DNA from: an uncultured Flavobacteriales bacterium
GTDB lineage: Bacteria; Bacteroidota; Bacteroidia; Flavobacteriales_E; Vicingaceae
Assembly (NCBI GenBank): GCA_913059105.1
Contig: CAJXRL010000009.1
Coordinates: 1 to 23,412, forward strand
Direction: 5' to 3'
Length of the DNA: 23,412 nt
Below the pieces are notes generated by a model. The model saw nothing but the letters and a program-made list of their open reading frames with translations, did no database searches and was not told where the DNA came from. This document shows, one piece after another, positions 7,330 to 14,747 of the stretch; position 1 is the stretch's first letter; each line of letters opens with the position of its first letter. The position numbers and the translations under genes are program-made.

Positions 7330-8553
7330 TTAGATACTTTTTCCGTTGATAATCACCTGATCAATTAAATTACTTCCAAATGCGTATGGAATATACGCGA
7401 CAGATGGGATTTTTTTTGTGAGGATAAAATTAGCTTTTTTACCCTTAGAAATACTACCGTATTCTTCATTTAACTCCATCGCAAAAGCACCATTAATTGT
7501 TGCTGCATTAATTGCTTCTTCTGGTGTCATTTTCAATTTTACACAAGCCAAAGAAACCACTAAATTCATATTGCCTGAAGGTGACGAACCTGGATTGTAA
7601 TCCGAAGCCAAAGCAACTGCCACGCCTTCATCAACTAATTTTCTACCTGGTTGATAAGGGTCACTTAAGAAGAAAGGGGCCGAAGGTAAAAGTGTTGCAA
7701 TGGTTTCCGAGTTCTTTAAACATTCAATTTCAGCATCATTTACCACTTCCAAATGATCAACTGATAATGCATTGTTTTCAACGCAAAGTTCAATCCCACC
7801 CATGCAATTAAATTGATTGGTGTGAATTTTTGCCTTCAAGCCATATTTTGCTCCGGCTTTTATTATTTGCTCCGTATCCGAAACTGAAAATGCTACTTTC
7901 TCACAAAAAGCATCTATATAATCTGCTAAGCCTTCTTTAGCAATTTGCGGCAACATTTCATTCACTATTAGATTAATGTATCCTTGATGATCATCTTTAT
8001 ATTCGGCAGGATAGGAGTGCGCTCCTAAAAAATTGGCCTTTATAGGAATCGGACTTTTTTCTTTTAACCGCTTTATTACTCGAAGCATTTTTAACTCTCC
8101 CTCTACTGAAAGGCCATAGCCACTTTTAATTTCAATGGCTCCAGTTCCCAATTTCATCACCTCATGTAAGCGTTGGAAAGCAGATTTAAAAAGGTCATCT
8201 TCAGAGGTGTTTTGCAATTTCTTAGCTGAGTTCAAAATTCCTCCTCCTGCTTGTGCAATTTCTTGATAGCTCTTTCCTTTCAAACGCATTTCGAATTCTT
8301 CTTCACGGCTCGTAGAAAATACCAAGTGAGTATGTGAATCACACCAGGTAGGAAGTACAATTTTGCCGATTGCGTCAATTGTCTCGCCATTAAAATCTGG
8401 ACAAGTATCCATGCTTCCAAAATTTTTGATGATATCGTTTTCTATCAACAGCCAAGCATTCTCAATGCTTTTCATTTCTGACATGCTTTTCCCACGAAGT
8501 GCTTTCGTTGGCGAGCTGGTTTGAAGAAGTGATTTGATGTTTTTAATCAGCAT
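7330..8553 (-). CDS. hutI: Imidazolonepropionase
   Basis: This enzyme hydrolyses 4-imidazolone-5-propionate to N-formimino-L-glutamate, the substrate of the downstream FtcD. The protein (407 residues, normal length) is an amidohydrolase-fold metalloenzyme. Visible metal and active-site signatures are H74 and H76 in DSHTHLVFS, H244 in AKIHTNQFN, H267 in SVDHLEVV, and D318 in ALASDYNPGSSPSGN. REEEFEMRLKGKSYQEIA is a typical HutI segment. hutH and hutU are not in the window, so the first two steps must be encoded elsewhere. The ATG lies 19 nt after a TAAGTTTG promoter box. Confidence 0.95.
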   Translation of the reverse strand: MLIKNIKSLLQTSSPTKALRGKSMSEMKSIENAWLLIENDIIKNFGSMDTCPDFNGETIDAIGKIVLPTWCDSHTHLVFSTSREEEFEMRLKGKSYQEIAQAGGGILNSAKKLQNTSEDDLFKSAFQRLHEVMKLGTGAIEIKSGYGLSVEGELKMLRVIKRLKEKSPIPIKANFLGAHSYPAEYKDDHQGYINLIVNEMLPQIAKEGLADYIDAFCEKVAFSVSDTEQIIKAGAKYGLKAKIHTNQFNCMGGIELCVENNALSVDHLEVVNDAEIECLKNSETIATLLPSAPFFLSDPYQPGRKLVDEGVAVALASDYNPGSSPSGNMNLVVSLACVKLKMTPEEAINAATINGAFAMELNEEYGSISKGKKANFILTKKIPSVAYIPYAFGSNLIDQVIINGKSI

Positions 8554-8572
8554 GGGTAAAGTTGTATTTGTT

Positions 8573-8580
8573 CAAACTTA
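8573..8580 (-). promoter_or_regulatory. Candidate hutI-ftcD promoter, -7 box
   Basis: TAAGTTTG on the minus strand fits TAnnTTTG, 19 nt before the hutI ATG. The expected -33 region falls in the yebC terminator stem and T tract (8594-8619), so terminator and promoter are packed together. No clean -33 TTG was seen. Confidence 0.55.
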
Positions 8581-8593
8581 CAAAATGGAACAT

Positions 8594-8619
8594 AAAAAAA
8601 GCCACGTTCAAGTGGCTTT
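8594..8619 (-). terminator. Intrinsic terminator of yebC
   Basis: On the minus strand the stem AAAGCCAC / GTGGCTTT closes a six-base loop (TTGAAC) and runs into seven T. It begins 5 nt beyond the yebC stop codon, so it is a strong Rho-independent terminator. Confidence 0.9.
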
Positions 8620-8623
8620 AATT

Positions 8624-9334
8624 TTAAGCGATGTTGGTGTAAACCGCTTGAACGTCGTCGTTGTCTTCTAACTTGTCAAGCATTTTGTCAATGTCTGTCA
8701 TTTGTTCGTCGTCGAACTCAACTGGCGACGTAGGAAAACGCTGCAAATCTGCTTTGGTAACTTCTATCTTTCGCTCTTCAAAAGCAGAAGTCAAGGTTCC
8801 AAAATCGGTCCAAGCAGCATATGCATAGGCGGTTTTATCATCTACTTCAATTTCTTCTAAACCTGCGTCTATTAATTCTAATTCCAATTCTTCTGGGTCT
8901 AAACCTTCAGTTAATTCGAATTCTATGACTGCTCTTCTGTTAAACATATATTCTAAAGATCCCGTTGGCACTGTAGCGCCACCAGCTTTACTAAAATACG
9001 ACTTTACATCAGCAACAGTTCTTGTTGTATTGTCTGTAGCGCATTCCACAAAAACCTGAACACCATGAGGCCCTTTGCCTTCGTAGTTTACCTCTTCAAA
9101 GGCCGCAAGATCTTTTGCTTCAGCGCGTTTTATGGCATTTTCAATGTTCTCTTTGGGCATGTTTTCACCCTTCGCATTCTGAATGGCAGTTCTTAAAGTA
9201 GCGTTGACTTCGGGGTCCATTCCGCCATCTTTCGCTGCCAAAGTAATTTTCTTTGCCAACTTTGGAAATACCTTCGACATCTTGTCCCAACGTTTCTCTT
9301 TGGCTGCTCTTCTATATTCAAATGCTCTTCCCAT
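8624..9334 (-). CDS. yebC: YebC/PmpR-family protein
   Basis: The 236-residue protein has the typical YebC beginning (MGRAFEYRRAAKEKRWDKMS, then FPKLAKKITLAAKDGG) and the family's internal PKENIENAIKRA and YEGKGPHGVQVFVEC motifs. The family is described as DNA-binding transcriptional regulators and, more recently for several members, as factors that help ribosomes through difficult peptide sequences. The sequence cannot say which role holds here. It is a single-gene unit: a TAAGTTTG promoter box lies 35 nt upstream and a strong terminator follows directly. It is divergent from aroC. Confidence 0.93.
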   Translation of the reverse strand: MGRAFEYRRAAKEKRWDKMSKVFPKLAKKITLAAKDGGMDPEVNATLRTAIQNAKGENMPKENIENAIKRAEAKDLAAFEEVNYEGKGPHGVQVFVECATDNTTRTVADVKSYFSKAGGATVPTGSLEYMFNRRAVIEFELTEGLDPEELELELIDAGLEEIEVDDKTAYAYAAWTDFGTLTSAFEERKIEVTKADLQRFPTSPVEFDDEQMTDIDKMLDKLEDNDDVQAVYTNIA

Positions 9335-9369
9335 AATTTCACTGTATTAAATAGAATTGTAAATTAACT

Positions 9370-9377
9370 CAAACTTA
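9370..9377 (-). promoter_or_regulatory. Candidate yebC promoter, -7 box
   Basis: TAAGTTTG on the minus strand matches TAnnTTTG, and the ATG is 35 nt downstream. A TTG at 9395-9393 lies 15 nt upstream, shorter than the usual -33 spacing, so only the -7 box is confident. Confidence 0.5.
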
Positions 9378-9457
9378 TTCTTTTAGTAAAATCAATTTTT
9401 AATATTAATAGCTTGTGAATTCTAGTATTGAGAAGTCATTAAGCCACTCAAAAAAGT

Positions 9458-9465
9458 TATTTTTG
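9458..9465 (+). promoter_or_regulatory. Candidate aroC promoter, -7 box abutting the start codon
   Basis: TATTTTTG fits TAnnTTTG. The ATG of aroC is only five bases beyond it, so the transcript should begin at or within a base or two of the start codon. No TTG stands at the normal -33 distance; the nearest (9428-9430) is 27 nt away. Confidence 0.5.
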
Positions 9466-9470
9466 TTCGC

Positions 9471-10568
9471 ATGCCTGGAAATTCCTTCGGTACTCTTTTT
9501 CAACTCACTACTTTTGGCGAATCGCATGGCGTTTCGATTGGTGGTATTATTGATGGCTGTCCGGCTGGATTAGAGTTGGATTTTGATTTCATTCAAACGG
9601 AACTAGATCGCAGGAAGCCCGGTCAGTCAAAGCTAACTACACAGCGCAAAGAAGCTGATCAAGTTGAGTTTTTGTCGGGTATATTTGATGGTAAAACCAC
9701 GGGCACGCCAATAGGCTTTAAAATTCAAAATCAAGACCATAAGTCAAAAGATTATTCGCACATACCAGATAAATTTCGACCTTCACATGCTGACTATACT
9801 TATGAAGTCAAATATGGTAACCGAGATTATAGAGGAGGAGGAAGGTCTTCAGCAAGAGAAACAGCTTGTAGGGTTGTAGCTGGAGCTATTGCACAATTGG
9901 TATTGAGACATTATGGAGTGGAAATACATTCCTATGTTCAACAAGTTGGAAGCATGGCGTTGTTAAAAGAATTCAACGAAATTGATTTTTCAAAAACGTT
10001 TGAAAACGAAGTTCGTTGTCCGGATGCTGAAATGGCTGAGAAGATGTCGGACTTCATTTTGCAGATAAAAAAAGAAGGAGATACCATTGGTGGAGCAATT
10101 CAGACGGTGGTGAGAAATTGCCCTGTTGGTTTAGGAGAACCAGTTTTCGATAAATTGCACGCTGACCTGGGAAAAGCCATGTTGAGCATTAATGCTGTAA
10201 AAGGCTTTGAATACGGTTCAGGTTTCTGCGCTCCAGAAATGCGAGGCTCAAAACACAATGATGAATTTATAAAAACGGAAAGAGGCATACGAACTAAAAC
10301 AAATTACTCAGGTGGCATTCAGGGAGGTATATCCAATGGGGAAGAAATTTATTTCCGAACAGCATTTAAGCCCGTTGCCACCATCATGAAAAACCAAACA
10401 AGTGTTGACAAAAACGGCGAAGAAACGGAAGTTGTTGGGAAAGGACGCCATGATGCTTGTGTAGTTCCTAGGGCAGTGCCTATCGTTACAGCTATGACCG
10501 CATTAGTTTTGGTAGACCATTTGTTGCGGAGTTCTATTTCTCAATTGAATAATATTACAATTAACTAA
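9471..10568 (+). CDS. aroC: Chorismate synthase
   Basis: This enzyme converts 5-enolpyruvylshikimate 3-phosphate to chorismate, the last step of the shikimate pathway, using reduced FMN. The 365-residue protein has all family signatures: MPGNSFGTLFQLTTFGESHG at the N-terminus, RPSHADYTYEVKYGNRDYRG followed by GGRSSARET in the middle, and GKGRHDACVVPRAVPIVTAM near the end. The start is fixed because residues GNSFG begin right after the initiator in this family. The promoter box ends five bases before the ATG, so no ribosome binding site can be present on a transcript from it. It is divergent from yebC and alone in its transcription unit. Confidence 0.97.
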   Translation: MPGNSFGTLFQLTTFGESHGVSIGGIIDGCPAGLELDFDFIQTELDRRKPGQSKLTTQRKEADQVEFLSGIFDGKTTGTPIGFKIQNQDHKSKDYSHIPDKFRPSHADYTYEVKYGNRDYRGGGRSSARETACRVVAGAIAQLVLRHYGVEIHSYVQQVGSMALLKEFNEIDFSKTFENEVRCPDAEMAEKMSDFILQIKKEGDTIGGAIQTVVRNCPVGLGEPVFDKLHADLGKAMLSINAVKGFEYGSGFCAPEMRGSKHNDEFIKTERGIRTKTNYSGGIQGGISNGEEIYFRTAFKPVATIMKNQTSVDKNGEETEVVGKGRHDACVVPRAVPIVTAMTALVLVDHLLRSSISQLNNITIN

Positions 10569-10580
10569 TTGATCGATTAA

Positions 10581-10600
10581 ATGAATTACTTGTAATTCAT
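10581..10600 (+). repeat. Perfect inverted repeat between aroC and the symporter gene
   Basis: The arms ATGAATTAC and GTAATTCAT are exact complements with a TT centre. The site lies 12 nt past the aroC stop and is followed by TTTATTG. It could be a weak AT-only transcription stop, or an operator for the downstream transporter, whose ATG is 43 nt away. The sequence alone does not decide. Confidence 0.6.
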
Positions 10601-10643
10601 TTATTGTTCCATTGACTTATTTACGATTTGATACATTAAATAC

Positions 10644-11945
10644 ATGAAGAAACTGGCACTACATTGGCAAATAATTATTGGACTTGTTCTAGGTCTCATT
10701 TATGGACTTATTGCCGCAAACGCTGGTTGGCAGGATTTTACTGCAGATTGGATTGCTCCTTGGGGTAAAATGTTTATCAATATGTTGAAAATGATTGCGG
10801 TGCCCTTGGTACTTATTTCATTAATTAACGGAATATCAGGATTAAAAGATGTTTCTCAATTATCATCAATGGGAGGGAAAACCATAGGAATATACATTGC
10901 AACTACGGTGATGGCTATTACCATTGGTTTAGTAATGGTGAACATCATAAAACCGGGAGATTCCTTTTCTGACGAGATAAAGCAACAGTTGGTAAGTCAA
11001 AATGTAGAGAAAGCACAGTCGGCTGAAGAGAATGCGATTGCTCAGCAAAATTCAGGGCCACTTCAATTTTTGGTTGACATGGTTCCAAGTAATATCTTCC
11101 TTTCAGCAGGGAATAATAGAAACATGTTGCAAGTAATTTTCTTCGCTTTGCTGTTTGGTATAGCATTAATTATTGCCCCAGATCAATCCAAAGTAGAGCC
11201 CATTAAAAAATTCTTCGACGGAGCCAACGAGGTTATTCTGAAAATGGTCGATATCATTATGTATTTTGCTCCAATTGGGGTTTTTGCCTTGTTGGGTAAC
11301 ATTATGGTAGAACTCGCTGGCGATGATCCAGCTGCTGCAGTTGAAATATTGAAAGGGTTGGGCGTGTATTCGTTAACCGTAATTTTCAGTTTGGCCATTA
11401 TGGTTTTTGTGATGTATCCGTTGATTTTAAAATTTTTAGCAGGTTATTCTTACAAGCGATTTTTTAGTGGTATTGCACCTGCACAATTATTGGCATTCTC
11501 AACTAGTTCTTCTGCTGCAACCTTACCTTTAACCATGGAACGTTGTGAGGAGAAATTGGGGGTTTCTAATAAAGTAGCCTCATTTGTATTGCCCTTAGGT
11601 GCCACCATAAATATGGATGGGACAAGCTGCTATCAAGCAGTTGCGGCAGTATTTATTGCGCAAGTTTATGGCATGGAATTGGGAGTGTCGGAACAGTTAA
11701 CTATTGTATTAACGGCGACTTTGGCTTCCATAGGTTCAGCGGCAGTTCCAGGAGCAGGAATAATTATGCTGGCCATTGTACTAGGAGCGGTTGGTATACC
11801 GTTAGAAGGTATAAGTTTAATATTTGCTGTGGATAGGATTTTAGACATGTGTAGAACAGTAGTGAATGTTACGGGTGATGCCACCGTGGCAACGATAGTA
11901 GCAAAAACTGAAAATGAGTTAATTCCGCATCCAGTAGAACGGTAA
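10644..11945 (+). CDS. Dicarboxylate/amino acid:cation symporter (DAACS, SLC1-type)
   Basis: This inner-membrane secondary transporter has 433 residues and about eight membrane helices plus two re-entrant hairpins. The serine-rich hairpin motif STSSSAATLP (286-295) and the NMDGT motif (323-327) are those of the glutamate transporter homologues. In the last helix, D397, D401, R404, T405 and N408 (VDRILDMCRTVVNVTGD) match the substrate-binding set of GltPh. The arginine at 404 is the residue that binds the side-chain carboxylate, so glutamate, aspartate or a C4-dicarboxylate is expected and a neutral amino acid is not. A charged, Gln-rich loop (about 105-137) separates helices 3 and 4. The stop lies 11 nt before the AsmA-like gene, suggesting co-transcription. 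The exact substrate and coupling ion are not known. Confidence 0.92.
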   Translation: MKKLALHWQIIIGLVLGLIYGLIAANAGWQDFTADWIAPWGKMFINMLKMIAVPLVLISLINGISGLKDVSQLSSMGGKTIGIYIATTVMAITIGLVMVNIIKPGDSFSDEIKQQLVSQNVEKAQSAEENAIAQQNSGPLQFLVDMVPSNIFLSAGNNRNMLQVIFFALLFGIALIIAPDQSKVEPIKKFFDGANEVILKMVDIIMYFAPIGVFALLGNIMVELAGDDPAAAVEILKGLGVYSLTVIFSLAIMVFVMYPLILKFLAGYSYKRFFSGIAPAQLLAFSTSSSAATLPLTMERCEEKLGVSNKVASFVLPLGATINMDGTSCYQAVAAVFIAQVYGMELGVSEQLTIVLTATLASIGSAAVPGAGIIMLAIVLGAVGIPLEGISLIFAVDRILDMCRTVVNVTGDATVATIVAKTENELIPHPVER

Positions 11946-11956
11946 GAAACTATTCA

Positions 11957-14686
11957 ATGAATCAAAGGGAAATGAAAAAAAATAAATTACTTAAGAAAGC
12001 TCTTGGCGGGTTAGGGGTAGTCTTAATCCTCATAGTAGGAGCACTATTGGCTCTGCCATACATTTTTAAAGACGACATCGTCAAAATGGTTAAGGCTGAG
12101 GCGAATAAATCAGTGAATGCTAAAATTGACTTTGGAGATTTCAATTTGAGCCTAATTAAGAGTTTTCCTGACTTTTACTTTTCTATTGAAGACATTAAGG
12201 TAGACGGAGTTGATGCGTTTCAAGATATACCGTTGGCTAATATCAAAGAAATTAATTTGGAAGTTGATGTGATGTCAGTTATCAATGGAGAGTCTATTAA
12301 CATCAAGCGAATTTCAATTGTTGAGCCTATTATTAATACGGTTGTTTTAGCAAATGGAACGGCAAATTATGACATTGCTAAAACAGATTCTACTGTGACG
12401 GAAGAGCTTGAAGATACAACTGCATCTGCTCCTTTTAAAATGGAATTACAGCAATTCGAAATTGTCGATGCTATCATAAAATACGATGACGCAACTTTAC
12501 CAATGTTGGTAAACATCAATGATTTTGATTTGAACTTGAATGGTGATTTTACTGAAAACATAACCAACTTGGAGATTGAAGGCGGAATGCAGCAGTTTAG
12601 TTTGGATTTTGATGGCATTCAATACATGAATCAAGCTAAAATACTTCTTGATTTGGTTTTGGAAATGAATGTTGAAGAGGCAAAGTATACTTTCAGTGAA
12701 AATGAAATCACAATTAATGCTTTACCATTGGGGTTCGACGGTTGGTTGGCTATGCCATCTGACGCTATTGATATGGATTTGACTTTTAAAGCAAAGCAAA
12801 CCGATTTTAAAGATATTTTGTCCTTAATTCCTGCAGCTTTTGCTAAGGATTTAGAAGGTGTTGAAACTTCAGGTAAATTGGCGTTAAATGGATTTGCAAA
12901 AGGAACTTATTTGGGAGAAAACTACCCAGCATTTGGATTAGATTTACAAGTAGATGACGCTCGATTCAACTATCCTGATTTGCCAAAATCGGTTGAGGAT
13001 ATTCAAATTATAGCTAAGGTTGTGAATATGGATGGGAATTTAGATCATACTGTTGTTGAGGTGCCAAAATTTCACATGGAACTAGCCAGCAATTCCTTCG
13101 ATATTAATTTAACGCTAAAGACTCCAATCTCCGATCCTTTTATAAAAGCTGGCATGAGAGGAAAAATTATTTTGGACAACATAAAGGATATAATTCCTTT
13201 GGAAGAAGGGGATGAGATGTCAGGCGAATTTGTTTCTGATATAGCCATTGAAGGAAACCTGTCATCAATCGAAAAAGAAGAGTACGAAAATTTTAAAGCT
13301 GTTGGAACTTTAAATGCCAGAAACATACATTACACTTCAGACGTTGTAGATTATCCCATTGATTTGAAAGAAGCTGAAATGGTTTTTTCACCTCAATTTG
13401 TTTCTTTAAATAAGATGAATGTGAAACTTGGTGAATCTGACATGCAGGCTACAGGAAGATTGGAGAATTTTATTGGATATGCGTTAAAAGATGATCAGGT
13501 GCTGAAAGGTAATCTGGTGCTGACTTCAACCTACATGAATCTAAACGAATTAGCAGGAATGGACGAGGAAGAAGTTGCTGCAGCTGCTGTTGCTGAAGAA
13601 GATTCTAGTTTGATGGAAGTCGTTCTGGTTCCTAAAAGCATTGACTTCTCAATGAAGACAACTATCGGGAAAGTTTTATACGATCAATTGGTGGTAACAA
13701 ACATTAATGGGGCAATTACTTTAAAAAATGAAAAGATTTCAATGAATCAAACATCGATGAATTTATTGAAAGGCAGCATGGTCATGAGTGGCTTTTATGA
13801 AACGACAGATTCGTTGGCACCAAGTTTTGATTTTGACATGAACATTCTCAACTTCGACTTGCAAGAAACGGTAATTAATTTTAACACGGTTGAGCAAATG
13901 GCGCCATTGTCAAAGTATGGAACTGGAGCATATTCTACAAACATGGATGTAAAAGGAAGTCTCGACCAAAACATGGAACCGAACTTTGAATCCCTATCAG
14001 GTCAAGGGAAAATAAAAACGGAAAGTATTGCTGTTGAAGGCTACGAGCCATTAACTAAAATAGCCGATTTGATTAAATATGATCAGATTACTCCTTTAAT
14101 GATAAATGACGCAAATATTGCTTTCCAGATTATTGAAGGTAAGGTATTTATTGACCCGTTTATCAATAAAATTGGCAATACAGAAATGACTATTTCAGGC
14201 AGTAATTCTTTCGATCAAACAATTGATTATCTTTTTGCTTTTGCCATACCAAGAGAGGAGTTTGGAGGGAATGCCAATCAAGCCGTAGACGGTTTGCTAG
14301 CTAAAGCAGCTGGCAGCGGGGTTGACTTGAGTGGGGTTGTAGAAATTATAAATGTTGATGTCACTCTGAAAGGTCCTGCTTCCAATCCAAAAATAGGCAC
14401 AAATTTTAAGAAGAAAACAGGAGAGACCAAAGATGCATTAAAAGCAAGAGCCCAAGCTGAATTGGATGCTGCCAAGCAAAAAGCGAAAGATGAATTGGAA
14501 AAGAAAAAACAAGAGTTAAAAAATCAAGCGAATCAAGAATTAGATAAGCAGAAACAAAGAGCAAAGGAAGAGCTTGAAAAGCAAAAGCAAAAAGCGAAAG
14601 AAGAAGTAGAAAAACAAAAAGAAGCTGCAAAGAAAAAGTTGCAAGACGAAGCGAAGAAAAAATTAAAAGGCTTGTTTGGGAAGTAA
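11957..14686 (+). CDS. AsmA-family envelope protein with long charged coiled-coil C-terminus
   Basis: The 909-residue protein is anchored by one N-terminal helix (about 16-35, GGLGVVLILIVGALLALPYI). An AsmA-type region follows: FNLSLIKSFPDFYFSIEDIK near 53-72, repeated beta-rich segments, and a C-terminal AsmA_2-like part (TMNISGS-like end, ISGSNSFDQTIDYLFAFAIP). AsmA/TamB-like proteins form beta-groove bridges in the periplasm and are linked to lipid transport to, or assembly of, the outer membrane. The last 80 or so residues are unusual for the family as I know it: Ala/Lys/Glu/Gln helix with repeats such as KQKAKDELEKKKQ and KQKQRAKEELEKQKQKAKEE. A second ATG at 11972 (MKKNKLLKK) is an equally good start. 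It probably shares a transcript with the upstream symporter. Confidence 0.85.
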   Translation: MNQREMKKNKLLKKALGGLGVVLILIVGALLALPYIFKDDIVKMVKAEANKSVNAKIDFGDFNLSLIKSFPDFYFSIEDIKVDGVDAFQDIPLANIKEINLEVDVMSVINGESINIKRISIVEPIINTVVLANGTANYDIAKTDSTVTEELEDTTASAPFKMELQQFEIVDAIIKYDDATLPMLVNINDFDLNLNGDFTENITNLEIEGGMQQFSLDFDGIQYMNQAKILLDLVLEMNVEEAKYTFSENEITINALPLGFDGWLAMPSDAIDMDLTFKAKQTDFKDILSLIPAAFAKDLEGVETSGKLALNGFAKGTYLGENYPAFGLDLQVDDARFNYPDLPKSVEDIQIIAKVVNMDGNLDHTVVEVPKFHMELASNSFDINLTLKTPISDPFIKAGMRGKIILDNIKDIIPLEEGDEMSGEFVSDIAIEGNLSSIEKEEYENFKAVGTLNARNIHYTSDVVDYPIDLKEAEMVFSPQFVSLNKMNVKLGESDMQATGRLENFIGYALKDDQVLKGNLVLTSTYMNLNELAGMDEEEVAAAAVAEEDSSLMEVVLVPKSIDFSMKTTIGKVLYDQLVVTNINGAITLKNEKISMNQTSMNLLKGSMVMSGFYETTDSLAPSFDFDMNILNFDLQETVINFNTVEQMAPLSKYGTGAYSTNMDVKGSLDQNMEPNFESLSGQGKIKTESIAVEGYEPLTKIADLIKYDQITPLMINDANIAFQIIEGKVFIDPFINKIGNTEMTISGSNSFDQTIDYLFAFAIPREEFGGNANQAVDGLLAKAAGSGVDLSGVVEIINVDVTLKGPASNPKIGTNFKKKTGETKDALKARAQAELDAAKQKAKDELEKKKQELKNQANQELDKQKQRAKEELEKQKQKAKEEVEKQKEAAKKKLQDEAKKKLKGLFGK

Positions 14687-14747
14687 GCTTTTAGCTTTCT
14701 TTGCAAATTGATTGAAGAATTGGATGATGAGAAAGGATAAATCAAAT

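Noticed and set aside
14440..14660. Repetitive purine-rich DNA that might be a tandem repeat array
   Set aside because: The repeats are protein-level heptads of the AsmA tail with irregular codons, not a DNA repeat or CRISPR array.
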